A stretch of DNA of 64,000 nt from Eubacteriaceae bacterium (GCA_017405085.1 JAFRBB010000029.1:1-64000), one strand, 5' to 3'; shown: positions 37,227 through 46,732, counted from the first letter of the stretch. The notes: generated by a model from the sequence alone, not told the origin. Translations and numbers: made by a program.

Positions 37227-37982
37227 ATGGCTATTGTAACAATGAAACAACTGCTTGAAGCAGGTGTCCATTTCGGACATCAAACCAGACGTTGGAACCC
37301 GAAGATGGCAAAATACATCTTCACCGAACGTAACGGCATCTATATTATCGATTTACAGCAAACCGTTAAGATGATCGATGTCGCCTACAATTTCGTTCGT
37401 GACGTCGCAGCTTCCGGAAAAGACGTGTTGTTTGTCGGCACAAAAAAACAAGCCCAGAACAGCATCGAAAACGAAGCGAAACGCTCCGGCTCCTACTATG
37501 TCAGTCATCGCTGGCTCGGCGGCACCTTGACCAACTACGCCACCATCAGCAAACGTATCGCTCGTTTAAAAGACCTCAAAAACATGGAAGAAGACGGTAC
37601 TTTCGACCTTCTTCCCAAAAAAGAAGTCATTAAACTTCGCCGTGAACGGGAAAAACTGGAAAAATTCTTGGGCGGTATCGAAGAAATGAAGCCGATGCCC
37701 GGTGCCATGATCATCATCGACAGCAAAAAAGAACGCATTGCCATCGAAGAAGCTCACAAGCTCGGCATTCCGATCATCAGCATTGTCGATACCAACTGCG
37801 ACCCCGACGAAATTGATTATGTCATTCCCGGCAATGACGATGCCATCCGTGCAATCGCCTTGATTTTACGAATTTTGGCCGATGCCATCATCGAAGGAAA
37901 ACAAGGGGAACAGATGGAACCCGAAGCGCAAGTCGCCGAAGAAGAAGCAACGGACGAAGAAGAAGCAGAAATTGCTGAATAA
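37227..37982 (+). CDS. rpsB: 30S ribosomal protein S2
   Basis: A 251-residue S2 protein of the small ribosomal subunit. The N-terminus [27 protein letters not shown] is diagnostic, followed by [28 protein letters not shown] and a C-terminal core [11 protein letters not shown] Glu-rich acidic tail (about 225-251) extends beyond the core. AGGAGG lies 7 bp upstream. It forms the standard rpsB-tsf operon. Confidence 0.98.
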   Translation: MAIVTMKQLLEAGVHFGHQTRRWNPKMAKYIFTERNGIYIIDLQQTVKMIDVAYNFVRDVAASGKDVLFVGTKKQAQNSIENEAKRSGSYYVSHRWLGGTLTNYATISKRIARLKDLKNMEEDGTFDLLPKKEVIKLRREREKLEKFLGGIEEMKPMPGAMIIIDSKKERIAIEEAHKLGIPIISIVDTNCDPDEIDYVIPGNDDAIRAIALILRILADAIIEGKQGEQMEPEAQVAEEEATDEEEAEIAE

Positions 37983-38019
37983 ATCAATCGAAACAATTTA
38001 AAAAGGGTAAATCAAAATT

Positions 38020-38664
38020 ATGAACGCAAAATTAGTTAAAGAATTAAGAGATAAAACCGGCTGCGGTATGATGGACTGCAAAAAAGCCCTGGTTGAAGCC
38101 AACGAAAATATGGATAAAGCCATCGAAATTCTGCGCGAAAAAGGTCTAGCGAAATCCGCTAAAAAAGAAGGCCGTATCGCTGCCGAAGGCGTTGTCCAAT
38201 CCTACATTCACATGGGCGGAAAAATCGGCGTCCTCGTTGAAATCAACTGTGAAACCGACTTTGTCGCGAAAACCGACGATTTCCAAAAATTCGCCAAAGA
38301 TATCGCGATGCATATCGCTGCCGCTGATCCCAAATATTTGGCCAAAGAAGATGTTCCCGAAGCCGAAGTCGCTCACGAAAAGGAAATTCTCCGGGTTCAG
38401 GCCTTAAACGAAGGAAAACCGGAAAAAATTGTCGACAAAATGGTTGAAGGCCGTATCAACAAATATTATAAAGAAATGTGCTTGTTAGAACAGCCTTTTG
38501 TCAAAGATCCTGACAAATCTGTGGGCGATCTGGTCAAAGAACAGATCATGAAGATCGGTGAAAATGTCAAAATTCGTCGTTTTGCCCGTTTCATGATGGG
38601 TGAAGGTCTCGAAAAGAAAGAAGAAAACTTTGCCGAAGAAGTCGCCAAACAAATGGCGCAGTAA
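38020..38664 (+). CDS. tsf: Elongation factor Ts
   Basis: Guanine nucleotide exchange factor for EF-Tu. The 214-residue protein has an N-terminal UBA-like domain ([21 protein letters not shown]), the [11 protein letters not shown] motif near 80 that contacts EF-Tu, and a single core domain with a C-terminal helix. It is the short form; many EF-Ts proteins have about 290 residues with two core subdomains. It lies 37 bp after rpsB with an AAGGG-type ribosome binding site. Confidence 0.97.
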   Translation: MNAKLVKELRDKTGCGMMDCKKALVEANENMDKAIEILREKGLAKSAKKEGRIAAEGVVQSYIHMGGKIGVLVEINCETDFVAKTDDFQKFAKDIAMHIAAADPKYLAKEDVPEAEVAHEKEILRVQALNEGKPEKIVDKMVEGRINKYYKEMCLLEQPFVKDPDKSVGDLVKEQIMKIGENVKIRRFARFMMGEGLEKKEENFAEEVAKQMAQ

Positions 38665-38740
38665 GGCAGTTTCTTTCATATCGTCCGATTTGTCAACCCA
38701 ACCTCTCATCGGAGGCAGGGACTATCATTCGGAAATATTT

Positions 38741-38773
38741 GCCGTCTGTCGATTCCCGACAGGCGGTTTCTTT
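38741..38773 (+). terminator. Terminator of the rpsB-tsf operon
   Basis: GCCGTCTGTCG (38741-38751) pairs with CGACAGGCGGT (38757-38767), followed by TTCTTT. Confidence 0.75.
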
Positions 38774-38910
38774 GTGATGAAAATGTTATCGATTCTCAAA
38801 AGTCCGACTTTTTTTATCGAAATTGATGTCACAATCCTAAAATTTCCGTTATTCCTCTTGAAATTACTCAAATCAGACAAGAAAATGAACAACGACGATT
38901 GCATTATCCG

Positions 38911-38939
38911 TTGCAATTCGCCGAAATTCGTGTTATATT
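38911..38939 (+). promoter_or_regulatory. Promoter of the NSS transporter gene
   Basis: TTGCAA (38911-38916), 17-bp spacer, TATATT (38934-38939), about 40 bp before the start codon. Confidence 0.55.
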
Positions 38940-38977
38940 AAAAAAATCTTAAATTATTTTATAAGAGGTAGCAAATT

Positions 38978-40348
38978 ATGGAAGAAAAAAAGAGAAGTCA
39001 GTTTTCCGGGAAGGTTGGCTTTGTGCTGGCGGCAGCAGGCTCTGCTGTCGGTTTGGGAAACATTTGGCGTTTTCCGTATCTTGCCGCGAAATACGGCGGC
39101 GGCAGTTTTTTACTGGTCTACGTTATTTTTGTCGTTACCATCGGTTTTACGATCATGACAGCGGAATTGGCCATCGGGCGAAAATCCCGATTGGGACCCA
39201 CCAAAGCCTATGGGGCTCTCAATCCTAAATGGAACTTTGTCGGGGTCATCGGCGCAATTGTCGCATTCATCATCTTCCCATACTACTGTGTCATCGGGGG
39301 ATGGATCATTAAATACGCTTGGGTCTTTATCTCCGGTGCCGGCGCCGCGGCCGCCTCGGATACCTATTTCGCCGAATTCGCCGCGCAACCGGTCGAAACC
39401 GTCTTGCTGCAGATGGTCTTCGTCATCGGCACCGGTATCATCGTGGCCTTCGGGGTTCAAAAGGGGATTGAAAAAGTCAGCAAAATCATGATGCCGATTT
39501 TGATTGTTATTTCGATCATTATCGCGATTTTTGTTTGCATTCAACCCGGCGCCATCGAAGGGGTCAAATATTTCCTCTTGCCGTCATTGCAAAACTTCAG
39601 TTTCCAGGGATGCTTGGGCGCCCTCGGGCAAATGTTTTATTCGCTCTCGCTGGCCATGGGGATTATGGTCGCCTACGGCTCATACCTACCTCAGGAAGAA
39701 AGCCTGGAATCCTCCGTCACCCAAATCGAGGTCTTTGACACCATCGTCGCCCTCTTGGCGGGCTTTATGATTATTCCGGCCGTGTTTGTCTATTCCGGCG
39801 GTGATCCCGCGGCCCTCGGCAAAGGCGTCGGCCTCATGTTCATCAACCTGCCCAAGGTCTTCGACACCATGCAGTTCGGCCATGTTATCGGCGCGTTATT
39901 CTTTGTGATGGTCTTGTTCGCCGCCCTTACGTCAACGATCTCACTGCTGGAAGCCACGGTTTCCTCGGCTTGCGACTCGTTTAAATGGTCCAGAAAGAAA
40001 GCCGTCATCATTCTCTGTATCGTCTCAATCATCATTGGTATCCCATCGGCGTTGTCCTTTGGTCTGCTGGCTGATTTCCATATTTTCGGCATGGACTTCT
40101 TCAGCTTCTGCGACTTCATTTCCAACTCCGTGCTGATGCCCATCGGCGCCCTGCTCACCTGTATTTTTGTCGGGTATATCCTAGATACCCGGGTTATCAT
40201 TGACGAAATCGAAGGGGGAGAGCTGCACAATCATCCCTTCAAGCGCAAAAAACTCTTCGTCATTCTGCTCAAATACATCGCGCCCATCGCCATTTTGGCC
40301 ATTTTGATCAGTTCGATTCTCGAAGGGCTCGGCGTCATCGCGTTCTAA
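38978..40348 (+). CDS. Sodium-dependent transporter of the NSS (SNF/LeuT) family
   Basis: A 456-residue membrane transporter with about 11-12 helices. TM1 carries the diagnostic AAAGSAVGLGNIWRFPYLAAKYGGG, holding the unwound Na+/substrate site, and TM6 has the FYSLSLAMGIMVAYGSYL block. These proteins import amino acids or amines with Na+. The exact substrate cannot be read; bacterial members include LeuT, TnaT and MhsT. AGAGGTAGC lies upstream of ATG 38978. It is a single-gene unit with its own promoter and terminator. Confidence 0.95.
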   Translation: MEEKKRSQFSGKVGFVLAAAGSAVGLGNIWRFPYLAAKYGGGSFLLVYVIFVVTIGFTIMTAELAIGRKSRLGPTKAYGALNPKWNFVGVIGAIVAFIIFPYYCVIGGWIIKYAWVFISGAGAAAASDTYFAEFAAQPVETVLLQMVFVIGTGIIVAFGVQKGIEKVSKIMMPILIVISIIIAIFVCIQPGAIEGVKYFLLPSLQNFSFQGCLGALGQMFYSLSLAMGIMVAYGSYLPQEESLESSVTQIEVFDTIVALLAGFMIIPAVFVYSGGDPAALGKGVGLMFINLPKVFDTMQFGHVIGALFFVMVLFAALTSTISLLEATVSSACDSFKWSRKKAVIILCIVSIIIGIPSALSFGLLADFHIFGMDFFSFCDFISNSVLMPIGALLTCIFVGYILDTRVIIDEIEGGELHNHPFKRKKLFVILLKYIAPIAILAILISSILEGLGVIAF

Positions 40349-40388
40349 CCCTTAAAAACGGCTAAAAACCAAAAAAAACAACAAAAAC

Positions 40389-40438
40389 GAGCTGTTGTCG
40401 TCAAAAAACATATTTTATGGCGGCGCGGCTCTTTTTTT
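40389..40438 (+). terminator. Probable terminator of the NSS transporter gene
   Basis: GAGCTGT (40389-40395) can pair with GCGGCTC (40425-40431) with two wobbles across a long AT-rich loop, followed by seven T. The T-run is strong, the stem imperfect. Confidence 0.5.
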
Positions 40439-40520
40439 ATACCATAAAATAGACTATTTGCCATTCATTAGACAATGCTTAATTCATTCTTAAATATTTT
40501 CAAGCCGGCGAAAGACAGTG

Positions 40521-40550
40521 TCTTTATTGTGTCTTTACCCCTGCTATAAT
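40521..40550 (+). promoter_or_regulatory. Extended -10 promoter upstream of the His/Asp-tailed lipoprotein
   Basis: TGCTATAAT (40542-40550) is an extended -10; TCTTTA 18 bp upstream is a weak -35. The leader to the gene is about 185 nt; no RNA motif was recognised in it. Confidence 0.5.
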
Positions 40551-40744
40551 GGCGCCATAAAAAATACAGAGACAAACAACAAAACAAGGAGGGAAGCGGC
40601 GGAAAACCACAAATCATTCATTCAAAGGCAAGGGATAAAAATCCGATTCGAAAATCCATCACAAACAGTGTGTTATAGGAAAAGATTCAAAAAAATTCAC
40701 GATTTTCGTTCAATTCATTTTACAGGAGTTAAAGGAGATTAAAA

Positions 40745-41392
40745 ATGAAAAAGCTAATGACCAAAAAAACAGTCGGGATAACCATTCTCATCGTGTTGGG
40801 AACTTTAATCATGGTTCATTTAACGGGATGTTCGGCCAACAAGCAAGCCAGCCAGCCTCAGCCCGTGTCAGACGCGGCGGCCTCACAAACGGCGGTCACG
40901 ACCAATACCCAAACCCAAGCGCAACCGCAAGTCCAAACCCAGGCGGCCGCAAACCCCGCCCCGCAAAACAACAGCGCCAATGTCATCGCCATGTTAAAAC
41001 CGTATGACGATTTCGGATGCGCCTCCGGCAATCAAATGCAATACAAACTCGACGTCGACAACGACGACTGCCGGGTCAAAATCGAATCCTACTATTACAC
41101 AGCCGGTGATGATCACGACAATGATTTCTATCTCGATGTGTCCACCGCGCAGGTCAACGGCAATTCCGTCACCTTCACCCGCGTCACCAACGAAAACGGA
41201 CAAGACGTCTCGGGACAATTTAACGGCATCACCTTGACCCCCAACGGCAATTCCCTCACATTAAAAATCGACCGCAAAGACGGCGGCGGCGGAGCCGGAG
41301 ACCTCACCGGCGGCACCTACAATCTCACACCGATTAACAGCGACGCCTATGACCATGATCATCACGATGACCATGACGACCATGACGATTAA
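40745..41392 (+). CDS. Lipoprotein with Gln/Ala linker and His/Asp-rich C-terminal tail
   Basis: A 215-residue secreted lipoprotein of unknown function. The signal peptide ends in a lipobox, MVHLTGC, with Cys near 29. Residues 30-80 are a low-complexity Gln/Ala/Thr linker, then a beta-rich domain (about 85-190) with a DVDNDDCRVKIESYYY stretch, and the last 14 residues alternate His and Asp (DHDHHDDHDDHDD). Such tails bind divalent metals such as Zn2+ or Ni2+. A homologous family was not recognised; metal handling at the cell surface is inference. AAAGGAG lies upstream. Confidence 0.8.
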   Translation: MKKLMTKKTVGITILIVLGTLIMVHLTGCSANKQASQPQPVSDAAASQTAVTTNTQTQAQPQVQTQAAANPAPQNNSANVIAMLKPYDDFGCASGNQMQYKLDVDNDDCRVKIESYYYTAGDDHDNDFYLDVSTAQVNGNSVTFTRVTNENGQDVSGQFNGITLTPNGNSLTLKIDRKDGGGGAGDLTGGTYNLTPINSDAYDHDHHDDHDDHDD

Positions 41393-41457
41393 TCTCTCGC
41401 GAGCGGCAAAATCAATCAATCCAATATCACAACGCGAACAACATCATATCGCGGACG

Positions 41458-41484
41458 GTCCGGAGCGAAAGCCCCGGACTTTTT
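41458..41484 (+). terminator. Terminator downstream of the lipoprotein gene
   Basis: GTCCGG (41458-41463) and CCGGAC (41474-41479) with inner GC pairing, followed by TTTTT. Confidence 0.7.
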
Positions 41485-41587
41485 CACGTCTTCAAAAAGC
41501 GTAAGAAAAATGAGACAGGCTCGCTGTCCATCGCGCGGGGAAAACCTAAGTTTTTTTCCCGCAGACCATTCGATTGATGTCGAACGC

Positions 41588-41616
41588 TTGCTTGTCTCGC
41601 TATCGCGTGATATAAT
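41588..41616 (+). promoter_or_regulatory. Promoter of the PanE-like gene
   Basis: TTGCTT (41588-41593), 17-bp spacer, TATAAT (41611-41616). The 220-nt leader (about 41623-41838) shows no recognised motif. Confidence 0.6.
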
Positions 41617-41838
41617 AAAGTAAAACATTTTCTTTTAAACATATCACAGAGGAATCAGCGTTAACGAACAAAACAAGTCTGAGCTCAAAGACACGTCAAT
41701 CCGGCTAAAAACAGCGCCGGAAATGCCCATTGACCGGTAAAAACACAACACCCAATCATCGTGATTGACCGGTTGAATCATTCGTTTTTGAGACATCACG
41801 CGTCATCACAAACATTATATGGGAGGAGGATTGGTCCC

Positions 41839-42756
41839 ATGAAATATCTCATTGTCGGAGCGGGCGGAACGGGCGGCGCCATCGCCGCCTATCTCGCGAA
41901 AGCGGGCAAAGACGTCGCCGTCATCGCCAGAGGCGCGCACCTAAGCGCCATCAATCAAAAGGGTCTCACGCTCAAACCCATCGGCGGTCAAGCGTATACC
42001 GTCACGTTGCCGGCATTTTCCACGGCGGAATATCATCAAAAGCCCGATATCATCTTTCTCTGCGTCAAAGGCTATTCCCTGGACGACGCCCTCATCGCCT
42101 TTTTAAAGCGTGTCTGTCACGAAGGAACAATCATCATTCCGATACTGAATATTTACGGAACCGGCGGCGAACTTCAGCCGTTCTTCCCGGATAATCTCGT
42201 CACCGACGGCTGTATCTATATCGCCGCGTTCATCGAATCGCCCGGTGTCATCGCCATGGAAAGAGATATCTTCACTGTGGTCTTCGGCGTCAGAAATCCG
42301 AAGGACGACACACCGGTTTTGGACAGGGTCAAACAGGATCTAGACGAAGCCGGCATCACCGCCAACCATTCCAAAAACATTCAAAAAGACACCTTTATCA
42401 AATACAGTTACATTTCACCGTCCAACGCCTGCGGCGTCTATTACAACGTGCCCGCCGGCGCCATTCGGCGAGACGGGGAAGTCAGAGACACCTTTATCAC
42501 ACTGGTTCGTGAGCTTGTTCGCCTGGCCGAGGCCATGGGCATCACCTTTGAGGAAGACATCGTCCGGCGCAACCTCGACATCGTGGACAGCCTTCCGCCC
42601 GATATGACGACATCCATGCAAAAGGATCTCGCCGCCGGCAAACCATCGGAAATCGACGGCTTGATTTTTGAAGTGATTCGCATGGCGGAAAAATACGATG
42701 TTAGCCTGCCCAAATATGAGGAAATCATCACCACCTTATACTCGGAAAAACGATAA
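41839..42756 (+). CDS. Ketopantoate reductase family protein (PanE/ApbA-like)
   Basis: NADPH-dependent reductase of 305 residues. The Rossmann motif GAGGTGGAIAAYLAKAG starts at residue 7, a variation of GAGxxG, and the C-terminal all-helical ApbA_C domain contains KYSYISPSNAC near 194 with the lysine in the catalytic position, and the KPSEIDGL motif near 270. True PanE makes pantoate for coenzyme A; related proteins reduce other 2-oxoacids. GGGAGGAGG precedes ATG 41839. The nitroreductase gene follows after 36 bp, so the two may form a redox operon. Confidence 0.85.
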   Translation: MKYLIVGAGGTGGAIAAYLAKAGKDVAVIARGAHLSAINQKGLTLKPIGGQAYTVTLPAFSTAEYHQKPDIIFLCVKGYSLDDALIAFLKRVCHEGTIIIPILNIYGTGGELQPFFPDNLVTDGCIYIAAFIESPGVIAMERDIFTVVFGVRNPKDDTPVLDRVKQDLDEAGITANHSKNIQKDTFIKYSYISPSNACGVYYNVPAGAIRRDGEVRDTFITLVRELVRLAEAMGITFEEDIVRRNLDIVDSLPPDMTTSMQKDLAAGKPSEIDGLIFEVIRMAEKYDVSLPKYEEIITTLYSEKR

Positions 42757-42792
42757 ACGGAAAAAGCTATTTTCATCAAACGGAGGTCGCGA

Positions 42793-43305
42793 ATGGAATT
42801 TAACACACTCATTACCGAGCGTTACAGCTGCAAAAAATACAGCGGCGAACAAATCTCGGAAGAACAATTAACGGCGATTTTAGAAGCCGGCCGAGCGGCG
42901 CCCACCGCCAAAAATTCGCAAGAACAGCGTGTGTACGTCGTCCAGTCACCGGAGACACTCGCCAAAATCGACGAACTGACGCCCTGCCGTTTCGGCGCGC
43001 CCACTGTCTTGGTTGTCGCCTATGACACAAACAACGTCTATACCTATCCCGGCGGCAAAAGGGATTCCGGCGCTGAGGACGCGGCGATTGTCGCCACCCA
43101 TATGCTTCTCGCCGCCAAAAACGCGGGCGTTGACAGCTGCTGGCTCAATAAATTCGATCCCGATCAAGCGGCAGAGCTATTGGGCCTCCCCAAAAACGAG
43201 GAAGTCCTCATGCTGCTCGACTTGGGATATGCCGCGGAGGACGCCAAACCGCTTCCCAATCACACGAGCCGCAAACCGCTTTCCGAGACGGTGACCAGAT
43301 TGTAA
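42793..43305 (+). CDS. Nitroreductase family flavoprotein
   Basis: A 170-residue FMN-dependent oxidoreductase. RYSCKKYSGEQISEEQL at the N-terminus carries the phosphate-binding R-x-S-x-R/K-motif, AAPTAKNSQEQ near 36 and the C-terminal LLDLGYAAEDAKP-HTSRKPL block are typical. It should form a dimer and transfer electrons from NAD(P)H to nitro compounds, quinones or other acceptors; the natural substrate is unknown. CGGAGG lies upstream of the ATG. Short for the family (commonly 180-220). Confidence 0.9.
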   Translation: MEFNTLITERYSCKKYSGEQISEEQLTAILEAGRAAPTAKNSQEQRVYVVQSPETLAKIDELTPCRFGAPTVLVVAYDTNNVYTYPGGKRDSGAEDAAIVATHMLLAAKNAGVDSCWLNKFDPDQAAELLGLPKNEEVLMLLDLGYAAEDAKPLPNHTSRKPLSETVTRL

Positions 43306-43350
43306 TTCGACTTTGTCAAAAACCATAATAAATTCAAACGAGGTGTAAAA

Positions 43351-43944
43351 ATGAAAAAACGATTTAACGTGTTAGCCATTATCGCGGTCTTCACGGCGGC
43401 GTTAACGCTTACCGGATGCGGCGCGCTGATGCGCACCGGCATGCAAGCGCTCCAAAAGGAGAATCCGGCACCATCGGTTTCGACATCTACGCCTTCCGTC
43501 TCACCGACAACCACAGCGAGCAAAAAAGCGGGTCCCTACAACATCTTGGACGGCTTAACCACCAAAGAAGACGGCAGCATCCTCTACTTTTACGGCAACG
43601 ACTTTATGCTGGCCATGCCCAACAACAATTGGTGGGATTACGAGCAAATTGATGACAACTCGGTCAAATTTTACCTGGTCGAAAGCAAAAACGCCGGATA
43701 CGGCGGTCATCTCGTCACCATCAGAGCCTACGACATGAATGACACATCGTACGAAAACATACCCCATTATGCCGTCGCGGGCACGGGGAGTCAAAGCGGC
43801 AAACGCTTCGTGGCCATATTCCCGACGGATGTCCAATATGACGGCGGCAACAGCACCGAAGCGTCCCATTATAGGGAACTTTACGATCATGTTCGAAAAA
43901 TAGGAGAGGGCGCGGCGAACAGCCCCTTCGCCACCTCCAACTGA
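43351..43944 (+). CDS. Lipoprotein of unknown function
   Basis: A 197-residue lipoprotein. The signal peptide ends in LTLTGCG (Cys near 23), followed by a Ser/Thr/Pro-rich linker (about 38-58) and a domain of about 130 residues with NDFMLAMPNNNWWDYEQ and HLVTIRAYDMND. This latter domain resembles small extracytoplasmic domains in clostridial lipoproteins that I cannot name. GAGG precedes the ATG by 9 bp. It is downstream of the nitroreductase gene with 45 bp between them. Confidence 0.8.
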   Translation: MKKRFNVLAIIAVFTAALTLTGCGALMRTGMQALQKENPAPSVSTSTPSVSPTTTASKKAGPYNILDGLTTKEDGSILYFYGNDFMLAMPNNNWWDYEQIDDNSVKFYLVESKNAGYGGHLVTIRAYDMNDTSYENIPHYAVAGTGSQSGKRFVAIFPTDVQYDGGNSTEASHYRELYDHVRKIGEGAANSPFATSN

Positions 43945-44149
43945 TTTCATCAAAACAAAATAAGACAGTTCGAATCATTCACCCACCGTCAAAATAAGAT
44001 TTTCACGACGGATGACCGACCGTCGGATACGGGTTCTGTCCGTACAATTGACGTTCGATCAAGCGAAAAACACGTTATGATCCAAGGTCATCGTCAAAAC
44101 GGCTGTCCGACAGGGCTTTTTCATCAAGCAAGGCAAGCGAGGAGACATC

Positions 44150-44815
44150 ATGGCTTCAGAGCGAAAAAACTATTTATACGGCAATCCCAAAGCCAAAAAC
44201 TGGATTATCGAGCCGATAGACGCCCAAAGTCTACGGGAAAAAGAAAAGGAAATCAAAGCCCTCCAAAAGCTAAATCCCGAAGACAACTGGTGCCTCGTCG
44301 GCGTCCTCATCGACGACTGGCAATGGGATTTAACACCATGGCACGTTTACGACCAAAAAAACAACTTGGATTTCGGAAACGGCGGCAAAAGAACCCTCAA
44401 CTACGTGACAAAAGAACTCATTCCGGAGCTCAAACAGTCTTACCGCACCCAAAAACCAAAGCGTTTTTATCTGGCCGGCTATTCGCTGGCGGGTCTGTTC
44501 GCCATGTGGTCGGCCTATCAAACCGATTGTTTTGACGGCGTCGCGGCGGTCTCCCCGTCACTGTGGTATCCAGGGTGGGAAGAGTACGCCGAAAAACATC
44601 AAATCAAAACCCCTCGGGTCTATTTAAGTCTTGGCGACAAAGAAGCCAAAACCAAAAACCCCGTCATGGCCACGGTTGAAAAAGCCGTTTCCGGTCAATA
44701 CGAAAGACTTCGCGCTGAAGGCGTCCGGGTACAATTTGACATGAACAAAGGCAACCATTTTAAAAACGCGGACGTCCGCATGGCAAAAGGCATCAGCTGG
44801 TTAATCAATGACTAA
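44150..44815 (+). CDS. Alpha/beta hydrolase (esterase-like)
   Basis: A 221-residue cytosolic hydrolase. The nucleophile elbow GYSLAGLFAMW (G-x-S-x-x-G) is near residue 110, SPSLWYPGWEEY follows near 142, SLGDKEAKTKNP near 170 may hold the acidic residue, and a C-terminal GNHFKN near 203 holds the catalytic His. This set resembles the Fes/IroE-type putative esterase family. The substrate is unknown. GAGGAG precedes the ATG by 6 bp. The 200 bp upstream shows no clear promoter. Confidence 0.8.
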   Translation: MASERKNYLYGNPKAKNWIIEPIDAQSLREKEKEIKALQKLNPEDNWCLVGVLIDDWQWDLTPWHVYDQKNNLDFGNGGKRTLNYVTKELIPELKQSYRTQKPKRFYLAGYSLAGLFAMWSAYQTDCFDGVAAVSPSLWYPGWEEYAEKHQIKTPRVYLSLGDKEAKTKNPVMATVEKAVSGQYERLRAEGVRVQFDMNKGNHFKNADVRMAKGISWLIND

Positions 44816-44938
44816 TCCCCTTGTCGGATATGGCGGGATTTTCCGCGAAATGGCAAACAAAAAAACGCCCGCGATAATCACACGATGGTGTCGCCGACGT
44901 TTTAAAAAAATTGTTCGGGAAAATATCAAATGACGCGT

Positions 44939-45724
44939 TTATTGTTTCGCCGCTTTTTTGGGTCTTGGGTAACTGCGGTAAGGATGCAAAAAACGGGGAA
45001 GGTAGGACACGACTCTTTTTTTGGCCTGACAGGTCTGGTCTTGACAATTGCGGCATTGCAAAATCCGATTGCTGCCTTCCCACATATATTCCGGATGCTT
45101 GGCCACCGTGTATTCCCACCTGAGAAGCACGGCGATTCCCATCAGCGTCAACGTGACGCCGAAAAAGTCAAACATCATCCAACTCACCGAGAACATCATA
45201 AAATGCCCCCAGTCATAAATGCGGCAATTCACACAGCATTTACTGTCCATAATGATGAGTCCGAAAGGACAATAAAACAAATAGCAAATAAAATCACTGC
45301 AAAAATAAAACGACGTAATCAAAATAATCTCTTTCGCGCCGATGATTCCGTTAAAAAAAAGGACAACCCAGAGCGCGTTAAACAAAAGCCACGCGATTAA
45401 AACGCGAATCGCGCCGCGGTTTTTCTCTTTGATATAGGCCTGAAGCTTTTCGCGATTGAATCCCGGCTGTTCTTTGTAGGTCTCCGCGAGACGCTTGCGC
45501 ATGGCCGTTGTCTGGGTTTTGGTCGGGAACAGATGAAAAAACATGATGCCCATCAAGCAGATCCAAAAAATATGATAGGGTGAAACGCCGAAGGCAATCG
45601 GCCCTTGTATGATGTTTAAAAAATGGTCGTATTGGGTGATATAGATAAACAAAACGACCAGAAAGACAATCAGACGAAGGGCAAATTTGGTGAGATACCG
45701 TTTGAACATGGGTGTGTAATTCAT
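44939..45724 (-). CDS. Polytopic membrane protein with Cys-rich loops
   Basis: A 261-residue protein with about six membrane helices. The hydrophilic loop after the fourth carries DSKCCVNCRIYDWGHFMMF near 165, and the cytosolic tail ends with CRNCQDQTCQAKK near 230, a possible metal or redox site. I do not recognise a named family with certainty, although the C-C-x2-C-R-I-Y-D-W-G-H motif looks conserved in type. GGAGA precedes the start by 5 bp. The gene is convergent to the esterase gene and divergent from the AIM24 gene. Confidence 0.75.
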   Translation of the reverse strand: MNYTPMFKRYLTKFALRLIVFLVVLFIYITQYDHFLNIIQGPIAFGVSPYHIFWICLMGIMFFHLFPTKTQTTAMRKRLAETYKEQPGFNREKLQAYIKEKNRGAIRVLIAWLLFNALWVVLFFNGIIGAKEIILITSFYFCSDFICYLFYCPFGLIIMDSKCCVNCRIYDWGHFMMFSVSWMMFDFFGVTLTLMGIAVLLRWEYTVAKHPEYMWEGSNRILQCRNCQDQTCQAKKRVVSYLPRFLHPYRSYPRPKKAAKQ

Positions 45725-45913
45725 ATCTTCTCCTTTTCATAAATTATTTTAACGAATGGCCGATTGGATATTGTTTAATTTATTATATCAGATTGTTGAT
45801 GATTATGGTATCATTTGACGCGAAAAACCAACAAATTCATTTGACATGACAAGATGTTTTAAAGCATTGGCGCTTATAATTGTATATATATACCAAAGAA
45901 AGGACCATCGATC

Positions 45914-46588
45914 ATGAAATACGAAATTAAAGGCGGCAATTTACCCGTCGTGATCTGTCAGCTTTCGGAAAATGAATCTATTGTCTGCCAGGGCGGCGCC
46001 ATGAGCTGGATGAGTGACAATATGGAAATGTCCACTTCCAGCGGCGGCTTCAAAAAAGGGTTAGGCCGGATGATGAGCGGCGACAACGCCTTTCAAAATA
46101 CGTTCACGCCCAAAGGCGGTCCGGGCTTTATCGCCATGGCCTCATCTTTTCCCGGCTCCATCAACGCCGTGCAAATCACACCTGATCGTCCGATGGTCGT
46201 TCAAGGCACAGCTTTTCTGGGATCGGAACAATCCGTCGACATGAATGCCTGGTTGCAAAAGAAGTTTTCCGTTGGTGCTTTTGGGGGAAAAGGCTTCATC
46301 ATGCAAAAGCTTTCGGGAAACGGCATCGCTTTTTATGAAATATCCGGTCACGGCGTGGAGTATAATCTCGCCGCCGGGCAAAGCATTATCGTGGAAACCG
46401 GGCATCTGGCCGCGATGGACACGACGGTTGATGTGAGCATTGTGGCGGTCAAGGGCCTGAAAAACAAGTTGGTCGGCGGTGAAGGCTTAAGCAACATCAA
46501 GCTGACCGGTCCCGGGCGCGTCATCTTGCAGACCATGCCGATCAGTAATCTGGCCGGCGCTGTGTCGCCGTATATCGTCAAAGCCTAA
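45914..46588 (+). CDS. AIM24/TIGR00266 family protein
   Basis: A 224-residue beta-rich protein of the AIM24 family (YeaD/YkbA-type proteins found in many bacteria and related to the yeast mitochondrial AIM24). It carries the family segments GGAMSWMSDNMEM near 27, FTPKGGPGFIAMAS near 64, and LKNKLVGGEGLSNIKLTGPGRV near 180. The biochemical role is unknown; structural homologues form trimers. AAAGGA lies upstream. TATAAT at 45875-45880 is a likely -10 but no good -35 is seen. Confidence 0.9.
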   Translation: MKYEIKGGNLPVVICQLSENESIVCQGGAMSWMSDNMEMSTSSGGFKKGLGRMMSGDNAFQNTFTPKGGPGFIAMASSFPGSINAVQITPDRPMVVQGTAFLGSEQSVDMNAWLQKKFSVGAFGGKGFIMQKLSGNGIAFYEISGHGVEYNLAAGQSIIVETGHLAAMDTTVDVSIVAVKGLKNKLVGGEGLSNIKLTGPGRVILQTMPISNLAGAVSPYIVKA

Positions 46589-46732
46589 AATAACCATCAT
46601 CGCGGAATCATCAAAACAAATCGGGGAGACGAAGTCATGATCCTTTGTTTCTCTGATTTTTGTTTTTGACCGCATTCTTTAAAAAACATTCCGACAGCTC
46701 ACCCATCTTTATCGATGACCCGATTTAGTTTA

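Noticed and set aside
40518-40742. 74-codon frame upstream of the His/Asp-tailed lipoprotein
   Set aside because: Contains the promoter and leader of the next gene; no ribosome binding site or domain.
41416-41628. 70-codon minus-strand frame
   Set aside because: Overlaps a terminator and a promoter of the plus-strand genes; no start site support.
44077-44535. 152-codon plus-strand frame overlapping the esterase
   Set aside because: Arg/Gln/Lys-rich shadow of the esterase gene in another frame.
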